A model generated the notes under the pieces. The model worked only from the letters and a program-made list of their open reading frames with translations, was not told the DNA's origin and did no database searches. Source: Limnohabitans sp. (lineage in GTDB: Bacteria; Pseudomonadota; Gammaproteobacteria; Burkholderiales; Burkholderiaceae_C). From it: a stretch of DNA of 18,531 nucleotides. This document shows, piece by piece, positions 1 to 7,783 of this stretch (positions within the stretch are counted from its first letter, which is position 1; every line of letters begins with the position of its first letter). The stretch spans positions 1 to 18,531 of the forward strand of contig VEQI01000020.1 of NCBI GenBank assembly GCA_018883305.1. Reading direction: 5' to 3'. A program made the translations under genes and the position numbers.

Positions 1-909
1 GCTCACCTGCTCAGGGCTGTTGCCCCAGGTCACCATGGGCTCGATCTCGGCCGCAGGCATCACCACTTCGCGATCGAAGTGTGCGCCCGGATCGCTGGGC
101 AGCAAACGCCACTGCGCCACACATGCGTCGAAGTCCGCCCCTTGCGGCGCCTGCGGACGCCCCCGGAGCCAACGGTAAGTGGTTTCATCCGGCGCCACCA
201 TGCCCGCGCGTGCACCCGCCTCGATGGACATGTTGCACAGCGTCATGCGGGCTTCCATGGAGAGTGCGCGAATGGCCTCACCCGCGTACTCGATCACATG
301 CCCCACCGCCCCACCTGCACCAATGCGGCCAATGATGGCCAGAATGATGTCCTTGGCCGTCACACCCGGCGTCAAGGCACCCGTGACCTCGATCCGCATG
401 GTGCGCGGCTGGCGCTGCCAAATGGTTTGCGTGGCTAGCACATGTGAGACCTCGGAGGCACCAATGCCAAACGCCAGCGCGCCCAGGGCACCGTGCGTGG
501 AGGTGTGACTGTCACCACACACCATCAGGCGCCCCGGCTGGGTGAGGCCTTGCTCGGGTGCCACCACATGAATGATGCCTTGACGCGCATCCTGCAAGCC
601 AAAGAACGGAATGCCGGCCTCCCGGCAATCGTTTTCCAGGGCCAGGGCCATGGCGCGCTTTTCCGCATCGGCGATGGTGGACAGGTCACGCCCGATGGTG
701 GGAATGTAGTGATCGGGCGTGCCGAACGTGCGTTGCGGCATCCGCACGGGCAAGCCCTTTTGGCGCAACATTTCAAAGCCCGGTGCCGAACCGTCCTGCA
801 CCAGATGGCAATCCACATACAGCAGACACTGGCCATCGTCACGCTGGTGAACCACGTGACGGTGCCAGATTTTTTCAAACAGGGTCAAGGGCCCTTGAGG
901 CATGGTCAT
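1..909 (-). CDS. LeuC-like aconitase-family dehydratase, large subunit (partial, 3' end cut by window edge)
   Basis: 303 codons are visible of a protein that is usually about 470 residues. Visible features are the N-terminal FEKIWxxHVV element, an LYVD segment, and the strongly conserved CGDSHTSTHGALGALAFGIG stretch near residues 130-150, typical of 3-isopropylmalate dehydratase large subunits. The three cysteines that hold the 4Fe-4S cluster lie in the missing C-terminal part. Known role of the family: stereospecific dehydration/hydration of 2- or 3-hydroxy diacids, together with a small LeuD-type subunit that would lie just past the left edge. The usual DHNxPT element reads DHYIPT here, so a catabolic paralogue with another hydroxy-diacid substrate is as likely as leucine biosynthesis. 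The start at 909 is preferred over the in-frame ATG at 903, because GAGGAG at 917-922 sits 7 nt upstream. It follows the Bug gene by 11 nt, so the two form an operon. Confidence 0.85.
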   Translation of the reverse strand, partial: MTMPQGPLTLFEKIWHRHVVHQRDDGQCLLYVDCHLVQDGSAPGFEMLRQKGLPVRMPQRTFGTPDHYIPTIGRDLSTIADAEKRAMALALENDCREAGIPFFGLQDARQGIIHVVAPEQGLTQPGRLMVCGDSHTSTHGALGALAFGIGASEVSHVLATQTIWQRQPRTMRIEVTGALTPGVTAKDIILAIIGRIGAGGAVGHVIEYAGEAIRALSMEARMTLCNMSIEAGARAGMVAPDETTYRWLRGRPQAPQGADFDACVAQWRLLPSDPGAHFDREVVMPAAEIEPMVTWGNSPEQVS

Positions 910-916
910 CCCTGTG

Positions 917-922
917 CTCCTC
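917..922 (-). promoter_or_regulatory. Ribosome binding site of the leuC-like gene, overlapping the upstream stop
   Basis: GAGGAG on the minus strand overlaps the TGA stop (921-923) of the preceding Bug gene and lies 7 nt before ATG at 909. This fixes the start and suggests translational coupling of the two genes. Confidence 0.7.
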
Positions 923-1895
923 ATTCCATGCGCGCGCCAGACTTTTTGACGATGTCCGCGTAACGATGGATTTCCGACTGGATGAACTGCGCAAACTCCT
1001 CCGGTGACCCACCACCCACTTCGGCGCCCAGTTCATTCATGCGCGTCAACAGTTCGGGACTGCGCAACACCTCGTTGGTGGCGCTGTTGAGTTGCTGAAC
1101 CAGCGCCGCCGGCATGCCTGCCGGCCCCATCAGGCCGTACCAGGAGGAGGCATACAAATTGGGCACGCCCTGCTCATCAAAGGTGGGCACGTTGGGCAAG
1201 GCCGGGTTACGCTTGCTGGACGCCACGGCCAGTGCCCGCAACTTGCCGCTTTTGACAAAGGGAATGCACGTGGCGGTGTCCAGCATCAATGACACATGCC
1301 CGGCCATCAGATCGGCTTCGGCCGGCGCCGTGCCTTTGTAGGGCACATGCAACAACTCCGTCTTGGTGATGCCCATGAACTGCACACCCGCCAGATGCTG
1401 GGACGAACCCACGCCTCCCGAGCCATAGGTGAGTTTGTTGGGGTTGCGTTGTGCATAAGCCAGCACATCACTCACCGAGTGAAAAGGCGAGTTGGCCGGT
1501 ACCACCAGGAAGATCGGCAACGCCGAGACGAAGGCAATGGGCGTGAAATCCTTGATCAGGTCAAACGGCAGCTTGGGATAGAGATGCACGTTGATGGCGT
1601 TGGGCGAGATCGAGCCCATCAACAGGTTGTAGCCGTCGGGCTTGGCGCGTGCGGCCATCTCGGTGCCAATGTTGCCTCCTGCGCCCGCGCGGTTATCGAT
1701 CACCATGGGTTGACCGAGCTTTCGGCCCAGCGGCTCCACCAGCATGCGCGCCGTGGTGTCCACGCCGCCCCCCGGTGGCCACGGCACCATCAAACGAATG
1801 GGCTGATTGGGATAGGCCTGTGCCAACGCCATCGGTGCACACATGGCCCCACAGAGTCCCAGGAACGAACGACGCTGCCATTGATTTTTTTTCAT
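921..1895 (-). CDS. Bug/TctC-family periplasmic solute-binding protein, probable Tat signal
   Basis: 324 residues, the normal length for the tripartite tricarboxylate transporter receptor (TctC/Bug) family, which binds carboxylates in the periplasm. Family marks in order: YPNQPIRLMVPWPPGGGVD after the signal peptide, then ENRAGAGG-type sequence (DNRAGAGGNIG), PDGY, HVPYKG, MAGHV and KLRALAV. The N-terminus carries QRRSFLGL followed by a hydrophobic stretch and an ALAQA cleavage site, which resembles a twin-arginine signal. An in-frame TTG at 1904 is possible but sits only one base from GGAGG (1906-1910). ATG at 1895 has a 10 nt spacing and leads straight into the basic signal region. No TctA/TctB membrane subunits are in the window, so it is an orphan receptor or works with distant partners. 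It is first in an operon with the leuC-like gene and divergent from lysR. Confidence 0.9.
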   Translation of the reverse strand: MKKNQWQRRSFLGLCGAMCAPMALAQAYPNQPIRLMVPWPPGGGVDTTARMLVEPLGRKLGQPMVIDNRAGAGGNIGTEMAARAKPDGYNLLMGSISPNAINVHLYPKLPFDLIKDFTPIAFVSALPIFLVVPANSPFHSVSDVLAYAQRNPNKLTYGSGGVGSSQHLAGVQFMGITKTELLHVPYKGTAPAEADLMAGHVSLMLDTATCIPFVKSGKLRALAVASSKRNPALPNVPTFDEQGVPNLYASSWYGLMGPAGMPAALVQQLNSATNEVLRSPELLTRMNELGAEVGGGSPEEFAQFIQSEIHRYADIVKKSGARME

Positions 1896-1928
1896 GGAAC
1901 ACAAGCCTCCGCTTGATGCAATGCCTGG

Positions 1929-1957
1929 AGATTAGTACGGGATATTCCGTATCACAA
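1929..1957 (-). promoter_or_regulatory. Promoter-like hexamers flanking a dyad, for the Bug-leuC operon
   Basis: On the minus strand TTGTGA (1952-1957) and TAATCT (1929-1934) are separated by 17 nt. The spacer is filled by an inverted repeat, TACGG at 1936-1940 and CCGTA at 1947-1951, around a six-base centre. The whole lies about 35-60 nt before the Bug start, in the gap shared with the divergent lysR gene. LysR regulators usually act at dyads in such gaps, so this is a candidate operator/promoter. The hexamers match the sigma-70 consensus only moderately. Confidence 0.4.
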
Positions 1958-1994
1958 GCCCATGAATCCATCGCACAATCCATGAGAAATACTC

Positions 1995-2882
1995 ATGAGC
2001 CGATCCCTCCCGCCCCTCAATGCCTTGCGTGCCTTTGAAGCCGCAGCTCGCTTGCAAAGCCATACGGCGGCCGCCCAGGAGCTGGGCGTGACACAAGGCG
2101 CCATCAGTCGCCAGATCCAGGTGCTGGAATCCTGGCTGGCCTGCAAGCTGTTTGTGCGCGATCGGCAAGGTGTGCAAGCCACCGCCGCCGCGCGTGAGCT
2201 GTGCGTTCAGGCCACGGCCTGGTTTGATCAGATCGAGCAGGCCACACAGCGCATCAAGTCGCCACGCTCGTCCAGGCAACTGCGCATCAAACTGCCACCT
2301 ACATTTGCCATCCAGTGGCTGGTGCCCCGCTTGGCCCGGTTCCATGCCCGCCATCCGGAGATCGAGGTGCAGATCACCACCTCACACCATCGCACCGACT
2401 GGCACACCGAGGATGTTGACATCTCCATCCGTTCCGAGGCCGACAGTGCCGTCGGCCCGGATGCCATCCGTTTGTTTGCGGAAACCCTGATCCCGGTGTG
2501 TGCCCCATCCCTGCTGCGAACGGGCCCCAAGATACGCCACGCCCGTGACGTGCTCAAGCACGAGTTGCTGTGTTCCACCAATCGCCCCGACGACTGGCCG
2601 CAATGGTTTGCGGCCACTGGCCTCGACCAGCCGCAACGACCAGCGGGTTTGCAATTTGAAAACGCAGCGCTGGCTTACCAGGCGGCAGCCAACAGCTTGG
2701 GCGTGATGATTGCCCTCATGCCCTTTGTCACGGACGCGTTGAATGAAGGTCGGCTCACGTGCCCATTAAAACAACCCGTTCTATTACCCCGGGGCTACTA
2801 CCTGACCCATTCACCCTTGCGCCCACCATCAACGGTGGTGCGTCACTTCAAGGAGTGGATTGGCGAAGAAGCCCGCGCTTGA
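1995..2882 (+). CDS. LysR-family transcriptional regulator (GcvA-like)
   Basis: 295 residues, standard LysR length. The N-terminal winged helix-turn-helix is clear: PPLNALRAFEAAARL at about residues 6-20, then HTAAAQELGVTQGAISRQI and the wing segment ending KLFVRDRQG. The PLNALRAFEAAARL opening is typical of the GcvA-like subgroup. The rest fits the two-lobed effector-binding domain, starting near RQLRIKLPPTFAIQWLVPRL, with the usual EVQITTS and DVDISIR segments. It is divergently transcribed from the Bug-leuC operon with about 100 nt between starts, so control of that operon, and of itself, is the natural inference. The effector is unknown. The ribosome binding site is weak (GAGAAA region). 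The stop codon lies within a hairpin shared with the convergent Bug gene. Confidence 0.92.
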   Translation: MSRSLPPLNALRAFEAAARLQSHTAAAQELGVTQGAISRQIQVLESWLACKLFVRDRQGVQATAAARELCVQATAWFDQIEQATQRIKSPRSSRQLRIKLPPTFAIQWLVPRLARFHARHPEIEVQITTSHHRTDWHTEDVDISIRSEADSAVGPDAIRLFAETLIPVCAPSLLRTGPKIRHARDVLKHELLCSTNRPDDWPQWFAATGLDQPQRPAGLQFENAALAYQAAANSLGVMIALMPFVTDALNEGRLTCPLKQPVLLPRGYYLTHSPLRPPSTVVRHFKEWIGEEARA

Positions 2883-2893
2883 TCGCGCGGGCT
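2870..2893. terminator. Strong hairpin between convergent genes, possible bidirectional terminator
   Basis: AGCCCGCGC (2870-2878) and GCGCGGGCT (2885-2893) form a perfect 9 bp GC-rich stem with a 6-base loop, TTGATC. The loop contains the first two bases of the lysR stop region, and the convergent Bug gene ends 7 nt away at 2900. There is no clear T-tract on either strand, so intrinsic termination is plausible but not certain. Confidence 0.55.
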
Positions 2894-2899
2894 ACCCGC

Positions 2900-3865
2900 T
2901 CAAGGATTGGCAAAGCCGTTGGTGCGAATGATCTCTTCCCAGTGCTGCGTGTAGGTGCGCACATGGCTGGCAAAACGCTGAGGCGGCATGTGCACCACGG
3001 TGATGCCCATGCTGGTCAACCGCTCTTTGACTTCGGGCTGGGCAATCACCTTGCCGATGGCTTCCGAGTAGCGATCAATCACCGCTTTAGGCGTGCCCGC
3101 CGGGGCAAAGAAACCATAGTAGGCCAAGTCTTCAAAGCCCGGCATGCCCAGTTCCGCGAAGGTAGGCACATCGGGCTGGATGGCCTGACGCTTGTCGCCA
3201 ATCACCGCCACCATGCGGAACTTGCCAGCGTGGATGTTCTCCAGGAAATCGTTCAGGCCTGCCAGGCCAGCGGGCACTTGGTTGCCCAGCATGTCGGCCA
3301 TCAGCGGCGCACCACCACGGTAAGGCGCGGATTGAATGTCCATGTTGTATTTCTTGGCAATGACCTTGACCAGAAACTCAGGAATGGATGCCGGCGCGGG
3401 CACACCGATGGTGCCACGACCATTGCCTTTGTCGCGCACCCACTGGATGTACTCGTTGAAAGTTTTGGCCGGCGTGCCGCCCGCCAGCGCCAGGCCGTTG
3501 GCGAAGGTGGCGATGCCCACCACCGGCACAAAATCCTGCAGTGAGTTGTAACCCGGGTTCTTGACCACCTGGGGCAGGATGGAGATGGTGTGGTCGTGCG
3601 AGAAGAACAACACGCTGCCATCGGCAGGCGCAGCTTTCAGCGCTTGCGCGGCCAATTGGCCACCTGCGCCGGCACGGTTCTCCACCACCACGTTGGCCCC
3701 CAGCGGTTCACGCAACTTGTCGGCCAACACGCGGGCAATGGCGTCGGTGCCACCGCCGGGCGGGAAACCCACCAGCACCTTGATGTTCTGAGGGTCGGCG
3801 TGCGCTTGTTGGAACAGGCTGGTCAGGGCCAGCACGGTGGCAGCGGCAAAGGGCTTGAAGTTCAT
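2900..3865 (-). CDS. Bug/TctC-family periplasmic solute-binding protein
   Basis: 321 residues with a Sec-type signal peptide (basic start, hydrophobic core, cleavage near QQAHA/DP). Family motifs are present: IKVLVGFPPGGGTDAIAR, VVENRAGAGG, a short PADGS version of the PDGY element, APYRGGAPL in place of the usual VPYKG, and the terminal PQRFASHV region. It would capture an organic acid in the periplasm, but no TctAB membrane partners are near. It is the last gene of the minus-strand set dehydrogenase, IlvD-like, HIBADH-like, Bug. It starts 70 nt after the HIBADH-like stop, with a weak Shine-Dalgarno (CGGGAA). The position suggests it delivers the substrate used by those enzymes. That link is inference. 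Confidence 0.9.
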   Translation of the reverse strand: MNFKPFAAATVLALTSLFQQAHADPQNIKVLVGFPPGGGTDAIARVLADKLREPLGANVVVENRAGAGGQLAAQALKAAPADGSVLFFSHDHTISILPQVVKNPGYNSLQDFVPVVGIATFANGLALAGGTPAKTFNEYIQWVRDKGNGRGTIGVPAPASIPEFLVKVIAKKYNMDIQSAPYRGGAPLMADMLGNQVPAGLAGLNDFLENIHAGKFRMVAVIGDKRQAIQPDVPTFAELGMPGFEDLAYYGFFAPAGTPKAVIDRYSEAIGKVIAQPEVKERLTSMGITVVHMPPQRFASHVRTYTQHWEEIIRTNGFANP

Positions 3866-3935
3866 GAAAAAAATTCCCGAGGACAGTCAACGAAAGGATT
3901 GTAGAAGCAGGTGATGGGCTGTGAGTGCCCGGGCC

Positions 3936-4844
3936 TCACGGCGATGCAGCGCCACTGACTTGACGCAAAAAGGACTCGCGACGCGCTGGATCAAACAGCC
4001 CGATCAGCGCCGACAACTCGGCCTGCCCCAGTCCGATGGCACTGGCCGTGCGCAGCAGTTGTTGCACGCTGGCGGTCACAGGCAACGGTGCATCGACGTC
4101 TTTGGCCACCGCCAGCGCCGTGTCCACATCCTTGAGCATGGTGGCCAGCGCGCCGATGGACTCGGGCTGGGTTTGCAACATGCGAGGCACAAACACCTGC
4201 AAGGGTTTGGAATCGGCCCAGCCCCCCGCGAGCGCCTGCGGCAAGCGCGCGGCATCGATGCCATTGCGCTCGGCAAACACCAGGGCTTCAGCGATGGCAG
4301 CCACCGTGGTGGAGACAATGACCTGGTTGCACAGCTTGGCGGCTTGGCCGGCCCCGCTGGAGCCCAGGTGCGTGATCTGCGCCGCATAGGCACGTAGCGC
4401 GGGTTCTGCGCGTGTCAGGGCAGAGGCCTCCCCCCCCACCATCACCGTCAACCGGCCTTCCCGCACACCGGCCACCCCGCCAGAGACAGGCGCATCCAGC
4501 CAGGCCGTCCCGCCCGATTGCATCAGACGCTGTGCCAATTCGCGGGTGGGGCCTGGCGCAATGCTGGAGTGGTCCACCACCCAGGGCAGCCCCGGCGCCT
4601 GGGCCACGCCCTCTGGGCCAAACACCACCGATTCCACCGTGGCGGCGTCCATCAGACACATCAGCAAACCGTCCACCCCTTGCGCGGCCTGTGCCGGGGT
4701 ATCGCACCAACGGGCCCCCAAGGCCACGACGCCATCGGCCTTGGCGCGCGTGCGGTTCCACACCTGCACCTCATGCCCGGCCTGCAACAACCGTCGCACC
4801 ATGGCCTCACCCATGATGCCCAATCCACAAAACGCCAGTTTCAT
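3936..4844 (-). CDS. NAD(P)-dependent 3-hydroxyisobutyrate dehydrogenase-family oxidoreductase
   Basis: 302 residues, full length for the beta-hydroxyacid dehydrogenase family. The Rossmann motif GLGIMG is at residues 7-12, the substrate-binding DAPVSGG at 117-123, and the catalytic lysine in GAGQAAKLCNQ at K170, with the conserved N173. Members oxidise or reduce beta-hydroxy acids such as 3-hydroxyisobutyrate, tartronate semialdehyde or L-threonate (GarR, GlxR, LtnD). The substrate cannot be read from the sequence. It lies 67 nt after the IlvD-like gene on the same strand and before a Bug gene. In this setting it could act on a hydroxy acid made or consumed by the IlvD- and DenD-like enzymes. 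An AAAGG element at about 9 nt spacing supports the start. A second family member, clearly a different sequence, lies at 14490-15365. Confidence 0.9.
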   Translation of the reverse strand: MKLAFCGLGIMGEAMVRRLLQAGHEVQVWNRTRAKADGVVALGARWCDTPAQAAQGVDGLLMCLMDAATVESVVFGPEGVAQAPGLPWVVDHSSIAPGPTRELAQRLMQSGGTAWLDAPVSGGVAGVREGRLTVMVGGEASALTRAEPALRAYAAQITHLGSSGAGQAAKLCNQVIVSTTVAAIAEALVFAERNGIDAARLPQALAGGWADSKPLQVFVPRMLQTQPESIGALATMLKDVDTALAVAKDVDAPLPVTASVQQLLRTASAIGLGQAELSALIGLFDPARRESFLRQVSGAASP

Positions 4845-4911
4845 CGTGTCTTACCTTTCTGGCTGCGTGCGCACGAGATCAGGGACAGCACCGTGAGGCC
4901 ATTCAACGCAG

Positions 4912-6618
4912 TCACGCCCCACCGCGATGTGTGACCGCCCCCAAACGAGCCGGCGACACCAGCCGCGCATATTTCTCCAACACGCCCGAGAGTCGTTCAG
5001 GGGAGGCAGGCCTGGGCGCTTGCTGGCGCTGTCGCAACGTGGCGTCGTCGACCAGCAGATCCAGCGTGCCGGCTTGCGCGTCCAGTCGGATGCGGTCGCC
5101 GTTGTGGACCCAGGCAATCGGGCCACCTTCGGCCGCCTCCGGGCCGATGTAGCCCACCATCATGCCGCGCGTGGCGCCCGAGAAACGCCCATCGGTGATG
5201 AGCGCCACTTTCTCGCCCATGCTTTGACCATACAGCAAGGCGGTGACGCCCAGCATCTCGCGCATGCCGGGGCCGCCCTTGGGTCCTTCGTTGCGAATGA
5301 CCAGCACCTCCCCCGCTTCATAGCGACGTGCCGTGACAGCCTCGAAGGCCTCCTCTTCGTTGTCGAACACGCGTGCCGGACCTTCAAACACCAGTTGCTT
5401 CAAGCCCGCCACCTTGATCAAGGCACCATCGGGCGCCAGGCTGCCGCGCAACACCACCACGCCCCCCGTGGGCATGAGTGGCTGAGCGGTAGACACCACC
5501 ACGCGACCATCGGGCGGCTCGGCCGTGGTCAATTCCTCGGCCAGGGTGCGACCGCTCAGGGTCAGGGTGTCGCCATGCAGATAGCCACCGTCGAGCAAGG
5601 CCTTGAGCACGGTGCGAGTGCCTCCAACCCGATGCAGGTCCAGCGCCAAGTACTGACCACCGGGCTGCAAGTTCGCAATCAGCGGCGTGCGCGCAAAAAT
5701 CTCGGCCACGTCGTCCAGCGTGAACGAGATGCCCACCTCGTGCGCGATGGCGGGCAAATGCAGCCCGGCATTGGTGGAGCCACCGGTGGCTGCGACGGCG
5801 GCCGCCGCGTTTTCCAGCGAGCGTCGGGTGATCAGGTCGCGTGGCAACGGGCCGCCCTCGCGCACAATTTGAGTGACACGGCGCCCCGCCTCGCGGGCCA
5901 TCGCCAGCCGCTGGCTGTACACCGCCGGCATCATGGCCGAGCCGGGCATGGCCAGGCCCAGCGCTTCGGCCACCATGGCCATGGTGTTGGCGGTGAATTG
6001 CCCCGGACAAGAGCCCACGGTGGGCGCGCACTGGCGTTCCAGGCCAGCCAGATCCTGCTCGGTCATTTCGCCCGCAATCACCTTGCCCACGGCCTCATAA
6101 GCCGTGAGGATGGTGACGTCCTTGCCTTGCCAGTGGCCGGGCAGCATCGCACCGCCATACACAAAGACGCTGGGGATGTTGAGCCGCGCCATGGCCATTA
6201 GCACACCGGGGAGTGTTTTGTCGCAGCCCGCGAATCCCACCAACCCGTCATACGCATGTGCAGTCACCACCGCCTCGATGGAATCCGCGATGAGTTCGCG
6301 TGAAACCAGACTCATGCGCATGCCCTTGTGGTTCATCGACAAGCCATCCGACACCGACACCGTGGTGAACGGCACCGGAATGCCCTGCCCCGCCGAGACG
6401 CCCAGACGAGCGGCATCGGCCTGCGGGCCCAGCGACATGGAGCAGGGCGTGGTCTCGCCTTGCTGGCTCACGATGCCGATCATCGGCTTGCCGAAATCGG
6501 TGTCGTCCACGCCCATTGCACGCAGGAAGGCCCGGTGCGGCACACGGGTCAAGCCTTCGACGATGTCGGCGGAGCGCAAGCGTGCAGGGGGAGTGAAGTC
6601 GGGTTTCTTGTCGGTCAT
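4912..6618 (-). CDS. IlvD/Edd-family dehydratase (dihydroxy-acid dehydratase-like)
   Basis: 568 residues, within the range of the iron-sulfur dihydroxy-acid dehydratases. Three candidate cluster cysteines sit in the expected contexts: C59 (TTPCS), C132 in GCDKTLPG with the lysine K134, and C204 in TVGSCPGQFTANTMA. The C-terminal GPKGGPGMREM and ALITDGRFSGATRG motifs are intact. The family removes water from 2,3-dihydroxy acids, either for valine/isoleucine synthesis or from sugar acids. The segment around C59 (SQQGETTPCS) and the GSCPGQF version of GACGGMY differ from textbook IlvD, so this looks like a paralogue. The TANTM tail is closer to IlvD than to the sugar-acid branch. It sits between a DenD-like dehydrogenase and a HIBADH-like gene, which favours acid catabolism. 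No good Shine-Dalgarno precedes ATG at 6618, and the 115 nt gap upstream may hold its own promoter. Confidence 0.88.
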   Translation of the reverse strand: MTDKKPDFTPPARLRSADIVEGLTRVPHRAFLRAMGVDDTDFGKPMIGIVSQQGETTPCSMSLGPQADAARLGVSAGQGIPVPFTTVSVSDGLSMNHKGMRMSLVSRELIADSIEAVVTAHAYDGLVGFAGCDKTLPGVLMAMARLNIPSVFVYGGAMLPGHWQGKDVTILTAYEAVGKVIAGEMTEQDLAGLERQCAPTVGSCPGQFTANTMAMVAEALGLAMPGSAMMPAVYSQRLAMAREAGRRVTQIVREGGPLPRDLITRRSLENAAAAVAATGGSTNAGLHLPAIAHEVGISFTLDDVAEIFARTPLIANLQPGGQYLALDLHRVGGTRTVLKALLDGGYLHGDTLTLSGRTLAEELTTAEPPDGRVVVSTAQPLMPTGGVVVLRGSLAPDGALIKVAGLKQLVFEGPARVFDNEEEAFEAVTARRYEAGEVLVIRNEGPKGGPGMREMLGVTALLYGQSMGEKVALITDGRFSGATRGMMVGYIGPEAAEGGPIAWVHNGDRIRLDAQAGTLDLLVDDATLRQRQQAPRPASPERLSGVLEKYARLVSPARLGAVTHRGGA

Positions 6619-6733
6619 GGTCGTCGTGTGTCAGGGAGGTATCTCGGGGGTTGGCTTCGGGCAGGGATAACGAGTGCGTGTTGCGCGTGCGGGTCCCAGG
6701 CACACAAGGGGAGTGAGCACGACAGACATCTTC

Positions 6734-7747
6734 TCACGCAGTCTCCTGGGCCGTGGCCAGGCTGGCTCTTACAAACTGTTCAAGGTCATCCTGGTATTTC
6801 TGTCGGTCATCGGGCAAGCCCAGCGATCGGGCCAGCGCAAAGTCCACAGTCACGGGCCAGTTGCCAAACTGGGCCTGCAAGGGCGCCTCGGGATCGAAGC
6901 GAATGCGGCCAGGGGCCAACGGATCGATCTGTCCCAGCGCAGCGATCAGCGGCTGGATTTGCACCGGCCAGGTCGGGGCATTCACCGCACCTTCGCTGCG
7001 ATGCTCGGCGCAGATCTTGCGCCAGTCGTCCTCGGGGATCTGGCTCAAGGCCCATAGCTGGTCCACCGTGGTCTCGCGGCTACATAGCCAAAGACACGAC
7101 TCAGGCCGAACCGGGCTCAACACCTCGCGTCCCTGCAAGGGCTCGCGGATCAAATCGCTGTTGAAGCCGGACAATGCACCGCCGGCTGCACGCGGTCGCA
7201 CCACCACGCCGGAGAGCCGCAAGCAGCGCCCGTCCAATTCGCCGCGCCGCGACAGGTCATGCATCATGAGTTCCACCATGCGCTTGTGCGCACCGTAACT
7301 GAGCTCGGGTCGAATGGGCGTGTGGTCATCCACCTGCGAAGGCAGGCCCGTGCCCCACACGGCAATGGAGCTGGCCTGAATCCAGCGCACGCAGCGCTGG
7401 TGCTGCAGCCACTGGTTGCGAGCCAACTCCAGCCCGCGCAGACTGGCCTGCAAGTTGACTTGCTGACCCAGCGCATACTCACGCTCCGCCTGACCGCTGA
7501 CAATGGCCGCCAGATGAAACACCTGGTCCACCGGTTGTGCAAACACCTGCGCCAGCAACGCGGGGTGTGTGATATCACCTTCAATGACCTCCACACCGTG
7601 AACGGGCGCTTGCGTCACGTGCCGATCCGTCAGGACGAGTTGCAACTCGCCGCGTGCGGCGCGTGGTAACAGCCAGCGCGCCAGCAAGCCCTGGCCGATG
7701 AAGCCTTGCGCGCCTGTCAAGAGAATGCGGGGCACGGAAATGGACAT
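6734..7747 (-). CDS. NAD-dependent epimerase/dehydratase-family (extended SDR) protein, D-erythronate dehydrogenase (DenD)-like
   Basis: 337 residues. The nucleotide-binding motif GAQGFIG is at residues 12-18, followed by an acidic D41 region and FHLAAIVSGQAE at 77-87. Catalytic S126/S127 and Y151-x3-K155 (SYGAHK) are present. The sequence HLAAIVSGQAE, the SYGxxK site, the LRLSGVVVRPR stretch and the IREPLQG segment match what I recall of D-erythronate dehydrogenase, which oxidises a four-carbon sugar acid to 2-oxo-tetronate. The usual partners of that pathway, the DUF1537 kinase, isomerase and decarboxylating aldolase, are not in the window, so the substrate may be another hydroxy acid. It heads the minus-strand set with the IlvD-like, HIBADH-like and Bug genes. 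It is divergent from the Rieske-GS pair across a dyad at 7784-7803. Confidence 0.8.
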   Translation of the reverse strand: MSISVPRILLTGAQGFIGQGLLARWLLPRAARGELQLVLTDRHVTQAPVHGVEVIEGDITHPALLAQVFAQPVDQVFHLAAIVSGQAEREYALGQQVNLQASLRGLELARNQWLQHQRCVRWIQASSIAVWGTGLPSQVDDHTPIRPELSYGAHKRMVELMMHDLSRRGELDGRCLRLSGVVVRPRAAGGALSGFNSDLIREPLQGREVLSPVRPESCLWLCSRETTVDQLWALSQIPEDDWRKICAEHRSEGAVNAPTWPVQIQPLIAALGQIDPLAPGRIRFDPEAPLQAQFGNWPVTVDFALARSLGLPDDRQKYQDDLEQFVRASLATAQETA

Positions 7748-7783
7748 GGCGCTGCGGGATGTCAGGTGGGTGAATCAAACAGG

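Noticed and set aside
1936..1951. Possible shared operator between this dyad and the palindrome at 16300-16315
   Set aside because: Both contain TACGG and CCGTA, but the half-sites are in opposite order with different spacing, so a common regulator is not supported.
2759..3544. Plus-strand open frame (about 261 codons) overlapping the lysR end and the second Bug gene
   Set aside because: It overlaps two confident genes and has no motif or ribosome binding site of note.
3921..3939. Inverted repeat GTGAG/CTCAC around a GC-rich centre at the end of the HIBADH-like gene
   Set aside because: Only five outer pairs match cleanly, inner mismatches weaken the stem, and there is no T-tract. It is too weak to call a terminator.
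4927..6201. Long plus-strand open frame (about 424 codons) opposite the IlvD-like gene
   Set aside because: It mirrors the GC-rich codon bias of the real gene on the other strand, and its translation is rich in H, R, G and Q with no family motif. The minus-strand protein has full IlvD motifs.
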